NCBI GenBank assembly: GCA_015478575.1
Contig: JADMIN010000215.1
Span: forward strand, 1 to 5,557
Direction: 5' to 3'
DNA: 5,557 nt
Source of the DNA: Ktedonobacterales bacterium
Lineage (GTDB): Bacteria > Chloroflexota > Ktedonobacteria > Ktedonobacterales > JADMIN01
Below, piece after piece: positions 1 to 5,557 of this stretch. A program made the translations under genes and the position numbers. How positions within the stretch are numbered: the first letter of the stretch is position 1; each line of letters opens with the position of its first letter. The notes beneath the pieces were generated by a model. It did not search any database and was not told the DNA's origin. It saw nothing but the letters and a program-made list of their open reading frames with translations.

Positions 1-2
1 CC

Positions 3-327
3 TTAGACGCGCTCTACGCCGAGATGCGGGTCTACTACAACCTGTTCCAGCCCGGTCTTGCGACTGGCCGAGAAGACGCCTCTGCCCGACGCGCAGGGCC
101 GCACGACCCGGCTGAGGCGTCGCTGGGACACGGCCCAGACCCCTTTCCAACGGCTCATCGCCACTGGCACCCTCGACGCCACCCAGCACGAGCAACTCCA
201 AAGGCTCTACGACCAGACCAACCCACTGGCCCTGCGCCAGCGGATCTACCAGCAGCTCGCCGCCCTCCGCGACGCGACAGCGGAGCGGACGGCGCCGTCC
301 GCTCCGCTGCCCTCCCCGGCGGCCTAG
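3..327 (+). pseudogene. C-terminal remnant of an rve/DDE-type IS transposase, frameshifted
   Basis: The window opens inside a transposase gene. Frame 3 reads LDALYAEMRVYYNLFQP from position 3 to 53. The matching continuation, VLRLAEKTPLPD, lies in frame 1 from position 55, so one extra base (probably a G in the cccgg run at 51-55) breaks the reading frame. From there the frame is open to a TAG at 325-327. The order of motifs (YNLFQP, then a basic RLRRRWD, then AQTPFQRL, then QTNPLALRQRI) is the C-terminal signature I associate with integrase-core transposases common in Chloroflexota and other bacteria; this is recognition from memory. The catalytic DDE core lies upstream, outside the window. 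With the frame broken before the last 90 or so residues the element is probably inactive, unless the extra base is a sequencing error or a programmed shift. The element's terminal repeats follow at 354-393. Confidence 0.7.
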
Positions 328-353
328 CCCGGCGAAAGGAGCGACCTCCACCA

Positions 354-394
354 TGCCCCGGTAACATTTTCATTGCCCCGGTAACATTTTCATT
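354..394. repeat. Tandem 20-bp repeats at the presumed IS right end
   Basis: Two identical 20-bp units, 354-373 and 374-393, each consist of tgccccg followed by gtaacattttcat; the next base (t394) begins a third copy that does not continue. The block is AT-rich against a GC-rich surrounding and lies 26 bases after the transposase stop codon. Repeated blocks containing ggtaacattttc near the ends are what I recall for elements with this kind of transposase, where they would serve as transposase-binding sites. The exact outer boundary of the element cannot be fixed because the left end is not in the window. Confidence 0.6.
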
Positions 395-445
395 TGAGTT
401 GATACGGTAGTAATCCATGGGTCCATGGGGAGGAACAATTCCGCG

Positions 446-475
446 TTGACCGCGCGGATGGCCCTATGCTACACT
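446..475 (+). promoter_or_regulatory. Sigma70-type promoter with extended -10
   Basis: A -35 box TTGACC (446-451, five of six matches to consensus) and a -10 box TACACT (470-475, four of six) are separated by 18 bases. The -10 is preceded by TG at 467-468 in the extended -10 position. Transcription would start near 482 and leave a leader of about 175 bases before the ferredoxin-like gene at 657. The promoter lies just beyond the IS end and points at the rightward genes. This is assigned by eye, without start-site data. Confidence 0.55.
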
Positions 476-656
476 TGTCGCTGAGTGGAGTGCTTACGGG
501 CGCCACGGCAGCGCCTTCACCATCTGGCCGCCACGCCACACACGGCGCCCGACTTATCCCGTGCCCAGCGCATCCGGCGCCTGGCCCACACACACCGCGC
601 CGCATCGGGCGAGCATGCCACCCAAAGCGTCGAGAGCAAGAACAGGAAGTGGGTCT
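476..656 (+). other. Long untranslated leader with possible nested hairpin
   Basis: Together with the IS end and the promoter, this fills the gene-free stretch 328-656. I find no convincing gene here. An ATG at 561 extends the downstream frame, but the added residues (about 32) are rich in Pro, Ala, His and Arg and do not resemble the start of a ferredoxin. Two nested inverted repeats can pair: 546-552 with 605-611 (7 bp) and 575-580 with 597-602 (6 bp). At this GC content such pairing may arise by chance. No known riboswitch class is recognised. Confidence 0.3.
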
Positions 657-989
657 GTGCCAAAGATCAAGTTCGTCAATGAGAACCGAACGGTCGAGGT
701 GGAGCGCGGCGCCTCGCTCCGGTACGCCGCCCTCGAGAACGATATTCCGCTCTACTGCATGTGGTTCGGCCTCTCCAAGTTCGCCAACTGCCACGGCAAC
801 GGCCTCTGCTGGACTGATCGCGTGCGCATCTCTCCGGCCAGCGCGGTCAACCCGCGCACGCCGTTAGAAAAAGCCATGACGCGGTTTGGCACGCTGAAGA
901 AAAATCGCGACCCGCGTGTGCGCTTGGCCTGCCAGGTGCAGGTCTTCGAGGATTGCGAGATTCTCACACGCTGCAAGCAGCGCGCATAG
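657..989 (+). CDS. 2Fe-2S ferredoxin-like protein with a substituted ligand
   Basis: A 110-residue protein of the 2Fe-2S ferredoxin fold, a class that normally carries single electrons between soluble enzymes. The GTG start at 657 is chosen because AGGAAG (644-649) precedes it by seven bases and because MPKIKFVNEN is a typical beta-strand opening. An upstream ATG at 561 adds only low-complexity residues. The cluster region reads ANCHGNGLCWTD, and LACQ follows near residue 92. The spacing C45-x5-C51-x2-D54-x37-C92 matches the adrenodoxin-like pattern C-x5-C-x2-C-x36/37-C, except that the third ligand is Asp54 (codon GAT) and not Cys. Three further cysteines, C34, C100 and C106, lie outside the pattern; C34, 11 residues before C45, might take over as a ligand. 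Whether it binds a cluster is therefore uncertain. The partner enzyme is not visible. The promoter at 446-475 probably drives it. Confidence 0.82.
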   Translation: MPKIKFVNENRTVEVERGASLRYAALENDIPLYCMWFGLSKFANCHGNGLCWTDRVRISPASAVNPRTPLEKAMTRFGTLKKNRDPRVRLACQVQVFEDCEILTRCKQRA

Positions 990-1091
990 CCACCATCGTG
1001 GGGCTTGGACTGTGTCGGCATTGGTAGTAGCGATCAATTGGGCAGGGCGCATCCACCTCAAGCGTGCCCCTGCTGATGCGGAGGAAATGAC

Positions 1092-1319
1092 ATGCGGCTT
1101 GACCGTGTTCTGAGCGAAGGCGAGGCGGTAACGGCTCTGCGACGCCTGGGATTTGTCCTCCAAGAGGCGGAGTATCGCCCTGGTCTCTTCGAGGTCTCCC
1201 ATCCGCTGATCGGTGGGACGCGCGTCTTCACGCTGGAGCAGCTCACCAGTTTTGCGGAAGGGGCGACCGTCATCGAGGCATACCTCAAGCAGCAGGCCAG
1301 CATCGGCGCGGCAGGCTAG
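1092..1319 (+). CDS. Small protein of unknown function
   Basis: A 75-residue open frame beginning with ATG at 1092 behind a strong ribosome-binding site, GGAGGA at 1080-1085, six bases upstream. I do not recognise the family. The protein is soluble in appearance, with no membrane segment, no signal peptide, no cysteine and a slightly acidic composition. The residue pattern suggests a short helix near the N-terminus (about 8-19), one or two beta strands (about 20-47, including GLFEV and GGTRVFTL), and a C-terminal helix (about 48-69). It lies 102 bases after the ferredoxin-like gene and 103 bases before the protease gene on the same strand, so it could share a transcript with them. The ribosome-binding site and the position in a gene-sized gap are the main evidence that it is real. 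Confidence 0.62.
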   Translation: MRLDRVLSEGEAVTALRRLGFVLQEAEYRPGLFEVSHPLIGGTRVFTLEQLTSFAEGATVIEAYLKQQASIGAAG

Positions 1320-1369
1320 CTCGTGTTTGGGGGCGGGTCCGGCGGCATGTAATCAGACGACGAGGCGAC

Positions 1370-1401
1370 GGCGCCACGGCGCCCCTAGGCCGTGCGGCGC
1401 C
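1370..1401 (+). other. GC-rich hairpin just before the protease ribosome-binding site
   Basis: The arm GGCGCCACGG at 1370-1379 pairs with 1390-1401 (CCGT, a two-base GC bulge, then GGCGCC), giving a ten-pair stem with a 10-base loop. It ends about nine bases before the AGGGG ribosome-binding site of the protease gene (1411-1415). There is no T tract, so it is not a standard intrinsic terminator. It could influence translation or stabilise a 5' end, but a role is not shown. Confidence 0.35.
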
Positions 1402-1422
1402 TTCAGCGGAAGGGGCCTGAAC

Positions 1423-2661
1423 ATGGCGGATTGGTCGTTCGCATTCGTGCGCCGCTTCGCTGGTGAGCCACCACCGCACACCCGAGACCAGGCCGCCGGG
1501 GAGCCAGCCCCCGTCATGGTGGATGTCGCCCGCCAGCGCCAGGCACGCCACTATGCGCGGCAGCGGCAGCGGCTCTCGTTGATGAGTATGGCCATCCCCG
1601 CGGTCGTGATCGGCATCCTGCTCTTTAGCCAACTGGGGTTCGGCCTGCGCGACGCGCTCGTCGGCACGGTGGGCTGGACACCCCTGGTTGGATGGGAGCC
1701 GTTGCGCATCGCCGCCTACTTTGGCGTGCTCTTCGGCGTGCTCACCATCCTCGATTTCCCCCTCACGTATTACAGCGGCTTCATCCTGCCCCATCGCTAT
1801 GGCCTCGCTACGCAGACAGTTGGCGCCTGGCTCCTCGATCAGGCCAAAGGGCTGGCGCTTACGCTGCCCTTCGAGGTGGCGGCGGTGGAGTTCGTCTATT
1901 GGCTGCTGGCCGCCGCGCCGGAGACGTGGTGGCTGTGGACGGGTCTCGCGTTGCTGATCTTCACCGCGGTCCTCTCGAATCTGGTACCTGTGCTGCTGCT
2001 GCCTATCTTCTATACCCTCACACCGCTGCCCGATGGCGATGTCAAGCGCCGGACACTGGCGCTGGCGGCACGCGCTCGCACGCGCGTCCGCGGCATCTAT
2101 TCGATGAACCTAAGCGCCAAGACCACCGCCGCCAACGCGATGGTCACTGGGCTGGGGAACACGCGGCGGATCGTCATCGGCGACACGCTGCTGGATCGCT
2201 ACACGCCGGACGAGATCGAAGTGGTGGTGGCCCATGAACTGGGGCACCAGGTGCATCATGATATTCCCAAGCTGATCGCGTTCTCGACGGTCGTGACCCT
2301 TGGCGGACTCTTCCTGGTCAATCTGGCGTTGCATGCGGTGGTGAGCCGCGTGACGCTCTACACAGGCCTCGCGGACGCGGCGACCATGCCACTCGTCGGG
2401 GCGGTGCTTGGCGTCTTTGGGTTGGTGACCCTGCCACTCACCAACGGCTTCAGCCGCGTCGTTGAGCGGCAGGCCGATGCGTACGCGCTGGAGACCACTG
2501 GCAAGGTAGAGGCCTTCATCAGCGCCATGACGCGCTTGGCCAATCAGAACCTCGCCGAGCTAGACCCCGCGCCGCTCATCGAGTTCCTGCTCTACAACCA
2601 TCCTTCCATTGGCAAGCGTCTCGTCTTTGCCCGGCGCTACGCGGCGCGACATCCGCGATAG
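1423..2661 (+). CDS. M48 (Ste24-type) membrane zinc endopeptidase
   Basis: A 412-residue integral membrane metalloprotease. The ATG at 1423 has AGGGG at 1411-1415, seven bases upstream, and MADWSFAF is a sensible N-terminus; the longer in-frame extension back to 1213 overlaps the previous gene. An Arg-rich segment (about 36-52) precedes membrane segments at roughly 56-75, 96-120, 145-165, 169-199, 284-307 and 322-340. The zinc site is HELGH (H271, E272, H275), and the third ligand is E348 in the motif ERQAD, with D352 following as usual. The family hallmark DKxTTAANAM-like stretch (here AKTTAANAMVTG, about 230-242) lies before the zinc site, and YNHPSIGKR is near the C-terminus. Length and layout match CAAX-protease-like Ste24 proteins. 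In bacteria such enzymes are mostly associated with membrane protein quality control or peptide processing; the substrate here is unknown. The gene converges on the glycosyltransferase gene. Confidence 0.94.
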   Translation: MADWSFAFVRRFAGEPPPHTRDQAAGEPAPVMVDVARQRQARHYARQRQRLSLMSMAIPAVVIGILLFSQLGFGLRDALVGTVGWTPLVGWEPLRIAAYFGVLFGVLTILDFPLTYYSGFILPHRYGLATQTVGAWLLDQAKGLALTLPFEVAAVEFVYWLLAAAPETWWLWTGLALLIFTAVLSNLVPVLLLPIFYTLTPLPDGDVKRRTLALAARARTRVRGIYSMNLSAKTTAANAMVTGLGNTRRIVIGDTLLDRYTPDEIEVVVAHELGHQVHHDIPKLIAFSTVVTLGGLFLVNLALHAVVSRVTLYTGLADAATMPLVGAVLGVFGLVTLPLTNGFSRVVERQADAYALETTGKVEAFISAMTRLANQNLAELDPAPLIEFLLYNHPSIGKRLVFARRYAARHPR

Positions 2662-2671
2662 CCAGCCACCA

Positions 2672-4267
2672 TCACACGACCGTCGGCCCCTGCGGCAGCT
2701 TGAGATAGAGCGCCCGCCCGTCACCGAATGTGGCGGCCCGCTGGAAGCGCGGGGCGATCCAGGCGGGAAAGCCGGGAATGGTGCCGAAGCGCCCGCTGGC
2801 AAAGAGGATGGTCCGCGCGTCTGTGCGGATAATCACCTGTTCAAGCTGGCGTGCGGTGAGGTAGCCACTGGCGATGCGCACCGAGGAGGTATCCACTAGT
2901 TGTGGCGGCACGTCGCGGTCCGCCAGGGCGGCGACATAGGGATCATCGGTGATGACGGTATCGCCGGGTGGTGTGGTGGCCTGGAGCGCCACGGCCATGC
3001 GCAGTTGGGCGACTGGTACGTACTGCCCCGCCGCGCTAAGCGCCACCGCCCCGCGCGCGAGGCCCACTCCCAGCGCCGCCACCACCACTCCCAGCGCGGC
3101 GGTCCGCACGACGGCAAGCTCGCCCCAGCGTGGCAGGCGTACGCGCCCAGCCTCCACCTCGCGCGCGGCCAAGACCAGCGCGAGGCCGCCAGCCAGCGCC
3201 AGCGGCGGCGAGAGCAGCACGACGTGATGCGCGAAGAGCGGCTGCTGGCGCAGGAGCAGCACGAAAGACGCCAGCGCCCAGACTAGCGGCGGCAGGAGTG
3301 CCCACACGCGCCGCCAGACCACCAACGCCAGCGCCGCCAGCCCCGGCAGCGCCAGTGGCAGCCAGGTCTCCGCGCCTGTGATGATGCCCAGATGGAAGCG
3401 CAGTCCGCCAGAGGTGGCCCGCGCCGCCCTGAAGTGGAACGCGAAGACCTGGGCCGCGAGGTCGCCCCAGCGCGGCGCGAACGGCAGGAGCACCACCAGA
3501 CACGCGCCCACCGCCCCCAGCGCGAACCACCCCAGATCGGGCAGCACCGCGCGCAGCCGGTCGGCCACCACCGCCCGCGTGGGCAGATGGAGCGCCCCCT
3601 CGGCATCACATAGCGCGGCGAAGACTGGCCCCGCCAGATAGATGGCGGCGGGCAGCAGCGCCACCACGATGAAGAGCTTGATCAAGACGCCCAGGCCCAG
3701 GGCCACGCCGCTGGCCAGTGCCAGCCGCCGCCGTGGCACCCCATCGGCGCGGCGCGCCGCCTCTACCGCTAGCGCCACACAGAGCGTCCCCAGTGCCAGG
3801 GCGGGCGCCTCCGCCTGAAGCGTATAGGACTGGCGTAGGTAGAGGGGATCAACCGCCAGTAGCGCGGCGGCGAGTAATCCGGCCCAGCGTCCGCCGATGG
3901 CGCGCCCCGCGACATAGAGCGCGCCGATGCCGATCAGGGAGAAGAGCGCGATACCCAAGCGTGCGGCGCCGAGTGACTGACCGAAGAGGATATAGAAGGG
4001 ATAGATGGCGAGCAGAAAGAGCGGTGGCTGTGAGCTAAAGACCTGACTATAGAGCGGGTGACCATGCGCCATCGCGCGCAGCGATTGCCAGTAGACGCCT
4101 TCATCGTATTCAGAGGAGAAGGCGCCCAGGGGCAGCAGCCGCAGGAGGAGGGCTACGCCGCAGATGCCGAGTGCGGTGCGTGTATCCCATGGCAGTCGCC
4201 GCGCCCAGGCGACGACCTCGTTCACGCGGATGCCGTCGCGGCGGCTGCCGGTGCTTCGTGATACCAC
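2672..4267 (-). CDS. ArnT/PMT-like membrane glycosyltransferase (GT-C fold)
   Basis: A multi-pass membrane glycosyltransferase that is expected to move a sugar from a lipid-linked donor to an acceptor on the outer face of the membrane; neither substrate can be read from the sequence. The first membrane segment (about 31-50) is followed by SSEYDEGVYW, with the acidic pair D55/E56 typical of the first external loop of GT-C enzymes, and then SQPPLFLL (79-86), the counterpart of the HPPL motif. Roughly ten further hydrophobic segments fill residues 85-413. Residues 414-531 form a soluble, probably extracytoplasmic tail with alternating strands and helices. The start is set at GTG 4267 because AAGGAGG (4281-4275 on this strand) precedes it by seven bases. 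A GTG at 4270 is also possible, and an ATG at 4294 would place the ribosome-binding site inside the gene. It follows holA by 47 bases, suggesting one transcript. Confidence 0.9.
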   Translation of the reverse strand: MVSRSTGSRRDGIRVNEVVAWARRLPWDTRTALGICGVALLLRLLPLGAFSSEYDEGVYWQSLRAMAHGHPLYSQVFSSQPPLFLLAIYPFYILFGQSLGAARLGIALFSLIGIGALYVAGRAIGGRWAGLLAAALLAVDPLYLRQSYTLQAEAPALALGTLCVALAVEAARRADGVPRRRLALASGVALGLGVLIKLFIVVALLPAAIYLAGPVFAALCDAEGALHLPTRAVVADRLRAVLPDLGWFALGAVGACLVVLLPFAPRWGDLAAQVFAFHFRAARATSGGLRFHLGIITGAETWLPLALPGLAALALVVWRRVWALLPPLVWALASFVLLLRQQPLFAHHVVLLSPPLALAGGLALVLAAREVEAGRVRLPRWGELAVVRTAALGVVVAALGVGLARGAVALSAAGQYVPVAQLRMAVALQATTPPGDTVITDDPYVAALADRDVPPQLVDTSSVRIASGYLTARQLEQVIIRTDARTILFASGRFGTIPGFPAWIAPRFQRAATFGDGRALYLKLPQGPTVV

Positions 4268-4300
4268 CACTACGCCTCCTTGTGGCCGCGCCATGCGTGC

Positions 4301-4328
4301 CTATCGTTGCGCCGCTATCGTTGCGCCG
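4301..4328. repeat. 14-bp tandem duplication across the holA stop codon
   Basis: The 14-mer ctatcgttgcgccg occurs twice head to tail at 4301-4314 and 4315-4328. On the minus strand the first copy encodes the last residues of HolA and its TAG stop; the second copy lies just after the stop, in a different frame. It appears to be a local slippage duplication within the short holA-glycosyltransferase spacer. Confidence 0.85.
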
Positions 4329-5460
4329 CGCCGAACTCGACTACCAGCAGGTCGAGCGCCATCTCTGGTGTCATGCGGCTGAGCTTGAGCGCGGTATCAA
4401 CGTTGAGCAGGGCGCGATGCGCGGCTTCGAGTTGTGCCATCGAGAAGTGCCGGGCTAGGCCAAGCGACTTCTCCACCACGAATGGCACCATACCTGTTGT
4501 CTGGGCGATCTGTGGCGCGCGCGCGCCACGGTCGGCGAGCGCCTTCACCCGCATCAGGGTGCGCGTCTGGTGGGCGACCATGCCGATGATGAGTTGCGGT
4601 GCGCTCCCGCTTTCGAGCAACTCGTGCAGCAGGTCGAGCGCCCGCGCGCGTTCGCGCCGCACGAGCGCATCCGTCAGATCGAAGGCGCGCAGTTCGCGCG
4701 CCATGGGCGTGAGCCGCCGCACGTCTTCCGCGCCGATCGTTCCGCCGGAGCCGACATAGGTGCTCAGCTTCTCAATCTCGCCCGCCAGCAGCCGCAAGTT
4801 GTCGCCCACCACCTCGACCAGCAGCCGCGCCGCCTCGGACGCTAGCCCCACGCCGCAGGTCCGCGCGCGCCGTGCGACCCAGGCGTCGAGTTGTGGGCCG
4901 CGCGGCGTGGCGAACGCTTGCGCGCGTCCATTTGCCCGCGCGACCTGTGCCAGCGGATGCGCCGCATCCATCAGTTCATCCACCAGCACGACGAGGTCGG
5001 TCGTCTCTGGCACGTGCGAGGCATAGTCCGCCAGCCCAGCGATAAATGCCTTCGGTCCCTCGCCCGCGCCAGCCTTCGCCTTCTTGCCGCGTCCGCCCTT
5101 CACCGCGGGCGCTGGTGTCTCAGCGTGCTCGCCATCCTCCTCCTCCTCGCCGGCGCGCGCGCGTGTGCGCTTGGGCAGGCCGCGCACGACGACCAGCCGC
5201 CGTTCGCTCAGGAAGGGCAGCGTCTCGCATGTTGTGCGGATGGTGGCCAGCTCGGTCCCGGCGCCATCGAACGTCTCCTGGTTGAACTCGTAGCCGCGTG
5301 TCATGCGCAGGCGGTCGAGCTCCTCGTGGGCGGAGAACTCGTCGGGACCATGCAGGAGGATGAACATGCTCCATTCTATGCCGCCAGCACGCGAAAGAGC
5401 AACCGCCGCATGCCGTAGGCATGCATTAAGAGCATCCGCCCGATCACGTATACGCGCCAT
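4315..5460 (-). CDS. holA: DNA polymerase III subunit delta
   Basis: The delta subunit of the clamp loader, which opens the beta sliding clamp during loading onto primed DNA. The conserved protein starts at MFILLHGPDEFSAHEEL (ATG at 5367). LPFLSERRLVVV and DLVVLVDE mark the N-terminal AAA+-like domains, and GDNLRLLAGEIEKLSTYV leads into the C-terminal collar domain. From the 5367 start the protein is 350 residues, the usual family size. The 5460 start is reported because AAGGAG at 5471-5466 lies five bases before it, whereas GGAG before 5367 is only one base away. It adds 31 residues that are not expected in the family, so either start may be right. A charged low-complexity insert (EEEED and KKAKAGAGEG region, about residues 66-106 from 5367) separates the early strands and is probably a flexible loop. 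A glycosyltransferase gene follows. Confidence 0.93.
   Translation of the reverse strand: MARIRDRADALNACLRHAAVALSRAGGIEWSMFILLHGPDEFSAHEELDRLRMTRGYEFNQETFDGAGTELATIRTTCETLPFLSERRLVVVRGLPKRTRARAGEEEEDGEHAETPAPAVKGGRGKKAKAGAGEGPKAFIAGLADYASHVPETTDLVVLVDELMDAAHPLAQVARANGRAQAFATPRGPQLDAWVARRARTCGVGLASEAARLLVEVVGDNLRLLAGEIEKLSTYVGSGGTIGAEDVRRLTPMARELRAFDLTDALVRRERARALDLLHELLESGSAPQLIIGMVAHQTRTLMRVKALADRGARAPQIAQTTGMVPFVVEKSLGLARHFSMAQLEAAHRALLNVDTALKLSRMTPEMALDLLVVEFGAAQR
5408..5424. other. Perfect short hairpin in the holA 5' region
   Basis: GCATGCC at 5408-5414 and GGCATGC at 5418-5424 form a perfect 7-bp stem with a three-base loop. It lies between the strong ribosome-binding site (5466-5471) and the start of the conserved holA reading frame (5367), on the leftward transcript. 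It may affect translation from either start, or be incidental. Confidence 0.4.
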
Positions 5461-5557
5461 CGCTGCTCCTTCACGTGTGTTGGCCATCGGCTGGCTGGTC
5501 TCGTTGTCTCCGACAGTCAGTTCGCGGCTCGCGGATGCACGTGTGGGTCTCTCGCGG

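Noticed and set aside
354..394. CRISPR-like repeats
   Set aside because: There are only two copies, directly tandem without spacers, and they follow a transposase C-terminus; they fit IS terminal repeats.
390..794. 134-codon minus-strand open frame across the IS end and ferredoxin start
   Set aside because: It crosses the IS terminal repeats, the promoter and the ferredoxin-like gene, and its composition is shadow-like.
990..1001. Small CCAC/GTGG stem after the ferredoxin-like gene as a terminator
   Set aside because: Only four base pairs and no T tract; too weak to call.
1285..1794. 169-codon open frame on the minus strand overlapping the protease gene
   Set aside because: It runs antisense to a clear M48 protease and has no recognisable motif; it is a GC-driven shadow.
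657..2661. Ferredoxin-like gene, small gene and M48 protease as one new functional system
   Set aside because: Spacings of about 100 bases and no shared chemistry; same-strand adjacency alone does not support a system.
3036..3530. Long open frames on both strands inside the glycosyltransferase gene
   Set aside because: They are Arg/Ala/Gly/Pro-rich shadow frames produced by high GC, without ribosome-binding sites, and the glycosyltransferase frame explains the region.
4891..5418. 175-codon open frame on the plus strand opposite holA
   Set aside because: The opposite frame encodes conserved HolA motifs; this frame has no family signature.

Overview
GC-rich bacterial DNA from an ordinary chromosomal neighbourhood with a decayed mobile-element end at its left edge. 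The suggested host is a member of the Chloroflexota. This rests on the style of the ferredoxin-like protein, of the ArnT/PMT-like glycosyltransferase with a long soluble C-terminal tail, and of the transposase C-terminus, all of which recall proteins of that phylum. It is inference from memory, not a database result. No RNA gene, CRISPR array or phage module was found.

Layout. Positions 3-327 hold the C-terminal remnant of an rve/DDE-type transposase, split by a one-base frameshift near position 54. It is followed at 354-393 by two perfect 20-bp tandem repeats that look like the terminal transposase-binding repeats of the element. A good extended -10 promoter (446-475) starts a rightward group of genes: a 2Fe-2S ferredoxin-like protein (657-989) in which one of the four expected cysteine ligands is Asp, a 75-residue protein of unknown function (1092-1319), and a membrane zinc endopeptidase of the M48/Ste24 family (1423-2661). 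The three are separated by about 100 bases each, so co-transcription is possible but not shown.

The right half is transcribed leftward. The DNA polymerase III delta subunit gene holA (5460 or 5367 down to 4315) is followed after 47 bases by a multi-pass membrane glycosyltransferase (4267-2672), probably in one operon. The glycosyltransferase and the protease converge tail to tail with only 10 bases between their stop codons and no visible terminator hairpin.

The genes do not form a recognisable pathway: a clamp-loader subunit, a cell-envelope glycosyltransferase, a membrane protease and a redox-type protein are neighbours without an evident shared task. The points most worth a second look are the substituted cluster ligand in the ferredoxin-like protein, the conflict between ribosome-binding site and homology over the holA start, and the frameshifted insertion-sequence end. 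I see no convincing evidence of a new multi-gene system here.
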